From an uncultured Bacteroidia bacterium (GTDB taxonomy: Bacteria > Bacteroidota > Bacteroidia > Bacteroidales > F082), in contig CACZZO010000017.1 of assembly GCA_902785755.1 (NCBI GenBank), forward strand, positions 1-64,000: a DNA stretch of 64,000 bases, given 5' to 3'. Both the position numbers and the translations under genes were made by a program. Position 1 is the first letter of the stretch, and each line of letters starts with the position of its first letter. Under the pieces are notes generated by a model that was not told the DNA's origin, did no database searches, and saw nothing but the letters and a program-made list of their open reading frames with translations. Shown here one piece after another: positions 63,351 to 64,000 of this stretch.

Positions 63351-64000
63351 ATGGAAAACTCTCCCGTAATTTTCGACAGGATTCCCGAGTTTAGCCGTAT
63401 CGGGTCGTTCAGTTTCTTGTTTTGGGCCATCATGATAGGCGTGTTCCTTTCGGTGGTCGTCAACATGGGTCCGGCGTTTATCACATTGGTACAGACGAGT
63501 TTGCACCGTGGTTTCCGCTCGGCGGCTTGGTTTGCCACCGGCGTGATTCTCAATGACGCCATGGTCGTCACCATCTGCATCCTCGCGTCGGTGCAAATCG
63601 TGATGCGATCCTCGTTTGAGGCGGCTTTGGCGTGCATCGGCGCGGGCATCATACTTCTATTGTTTGGCATTTTCACCTACCGAAAAAAGGTACAAGACCA
63701 GAAGAAGCGTGATGAATTCATAGAAGAACGCACCAACGAGGTAATCAAGAAGCAAGACCAAAAGCCAGCGTGGTTTGTTTTCCTCGCCAAAGGCTTCGTG
63801 CTCAACATCTTGAATCCTTTTGTCTGGTTTTTCTGGTTCTCAGCCGTGGCGATGGTGGCGGGCAACATGGGCGGCAACAAACTCAGCACTTTCGTGTTTT
63901 TTGCCATCATTCTCGGCACCACGCTCTTTTTGGAACTGCTGAAGGCATGGGGCGCGGCCAAGTTGAAGAAATTCCTTGATGCCGAGCGCACCACCATAAT
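63351..64000 (+). CDS. LysE-family exporter (cut by the window edge)
   Basis: The first 216 codons of a membrane exporter; the frame is still open at the edge. Hydrophobic segments alternate with short loops. NMGPAFITLVQTSLHRGFR and WFATGVILNDAMVV near the front and the central NILNPFVWFFWF match the LysE/RhtB translocators, which export amino acids or related small acids. It follows the GH3 gene by 6 bp, so the exporter may handle the product or substrate of that enzyme. Confidence 0.85.
   Translation, partial: MENSPVIFDRIPEFSRIGSFSFLFWAIMIGVFLSVVVNMGPAFITLVQTSLHRGFRSAAWFATGVILNDAMVVTICILASVQIVMRSSFEAALACIGAGIILLLFGIFTYRKKVQDQKKRDEFIEERTNEVIKKQDQKPAWFVFLAKGFVLNILNPFVWFFWFSAVAMVAGNMGGNKLSTFVFFAIILGTTLFLELLKAWGAAKLKKFLDAERTTI

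Overview
The window looks like a chromosomal segment of a Bacteroidota bacterium, probably an anaerobic Bacteroidales. The evidence is: more than twenty promoter boxes of the form TAnnTTTG; C-terminal type IX secretion (T9SS) sorting domains; a fused MurF/alanine racemase; PPi-type phosphofructokinase; glycoside hydrolase family 92; and a Na+-pumping methylmalonyl-CoA decarboxylase operon, which is the end of the succinate-to-propionate route. I see no rRNA, tRNA, CRISPR array or prophage. The genus cannot be fixed from the sequence alone.

Layout. 0.1-0.7 kb: a REP-associated (Y1) transposase gene between two mirror-image 23-nt hairpins. 0.7-9.1 kb: recQ with a DUF4296 lipoprotein; kdsD-lptB (Kdo precursor and LPS export); an mntA-hepT toxin-antitoxin pair; pssA; murF-alr. 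9.2-16.5 kb: the complete F1Fo ATP synthase operon on the minus strand (D, C, I-like, B, E, F, H, A, G). 16.6-30.9 kb: two related T9SS-exported proteins around a block with a GIY-YIG nuclease, a GH92 mannosidase, PPi-PFK, a U32 peptidase, an ATPase and an ABC exporter. This block is studded with one palindromic repeat family, and one repeat pair is read in frame inside the U32 gene. 30.9-36 kb: pdxA, waaA with an outer-membrane protein, an M16 peptidase, and purE with a tiny upstream gene. 36-38.6 kb: an AT-rich type II restriction-modification pair. 38.6-43.7 kb: hpt, adk, a hexapeptide acyltransferase and two tandem paralogous exported proteins. 44-48.9 kb: gatE and gatD, subunits of the classically archaeal Glu-tRNA(Gln) amidotransferase, with a T9SS protein gene between them. 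49-53.8 kb: mce-mmdA-oadG-mmdC-mmdB. 53.8-56.7 kb: trkA-trkH. 56.7-64 kb: outer-membrane proteins, an exported beta-helix protein, and a GH3-LysE pair cut by the window edge.

How it fits together. The genes describe a fermenting, polysaccharide-using Gram-negative cell. It exports surface proteins by T9SS, degrades mannosides, uses PPi in glycolysis and recovers energy as a Na+ gradient from methylmalonyl-CoA. Its ATP synthase c subunit looks H+-type.

The most unusual points are: (1) GatDE instead of the bacterial GatCAB or GlnRS; (2) several unrelated families of paired inverted repeats and heptanucleotide arrays, two of which are translated inside real genes; (3) two nuclease genes (RAYT and GIY-YIG), each bracketed by its own inverted repeats; (4) a perfect 36-bp palindrome carrying two divergent promoter boxes; (5) a decarboxylase beta subunit with an extra membrane anchor plus coiled coil.
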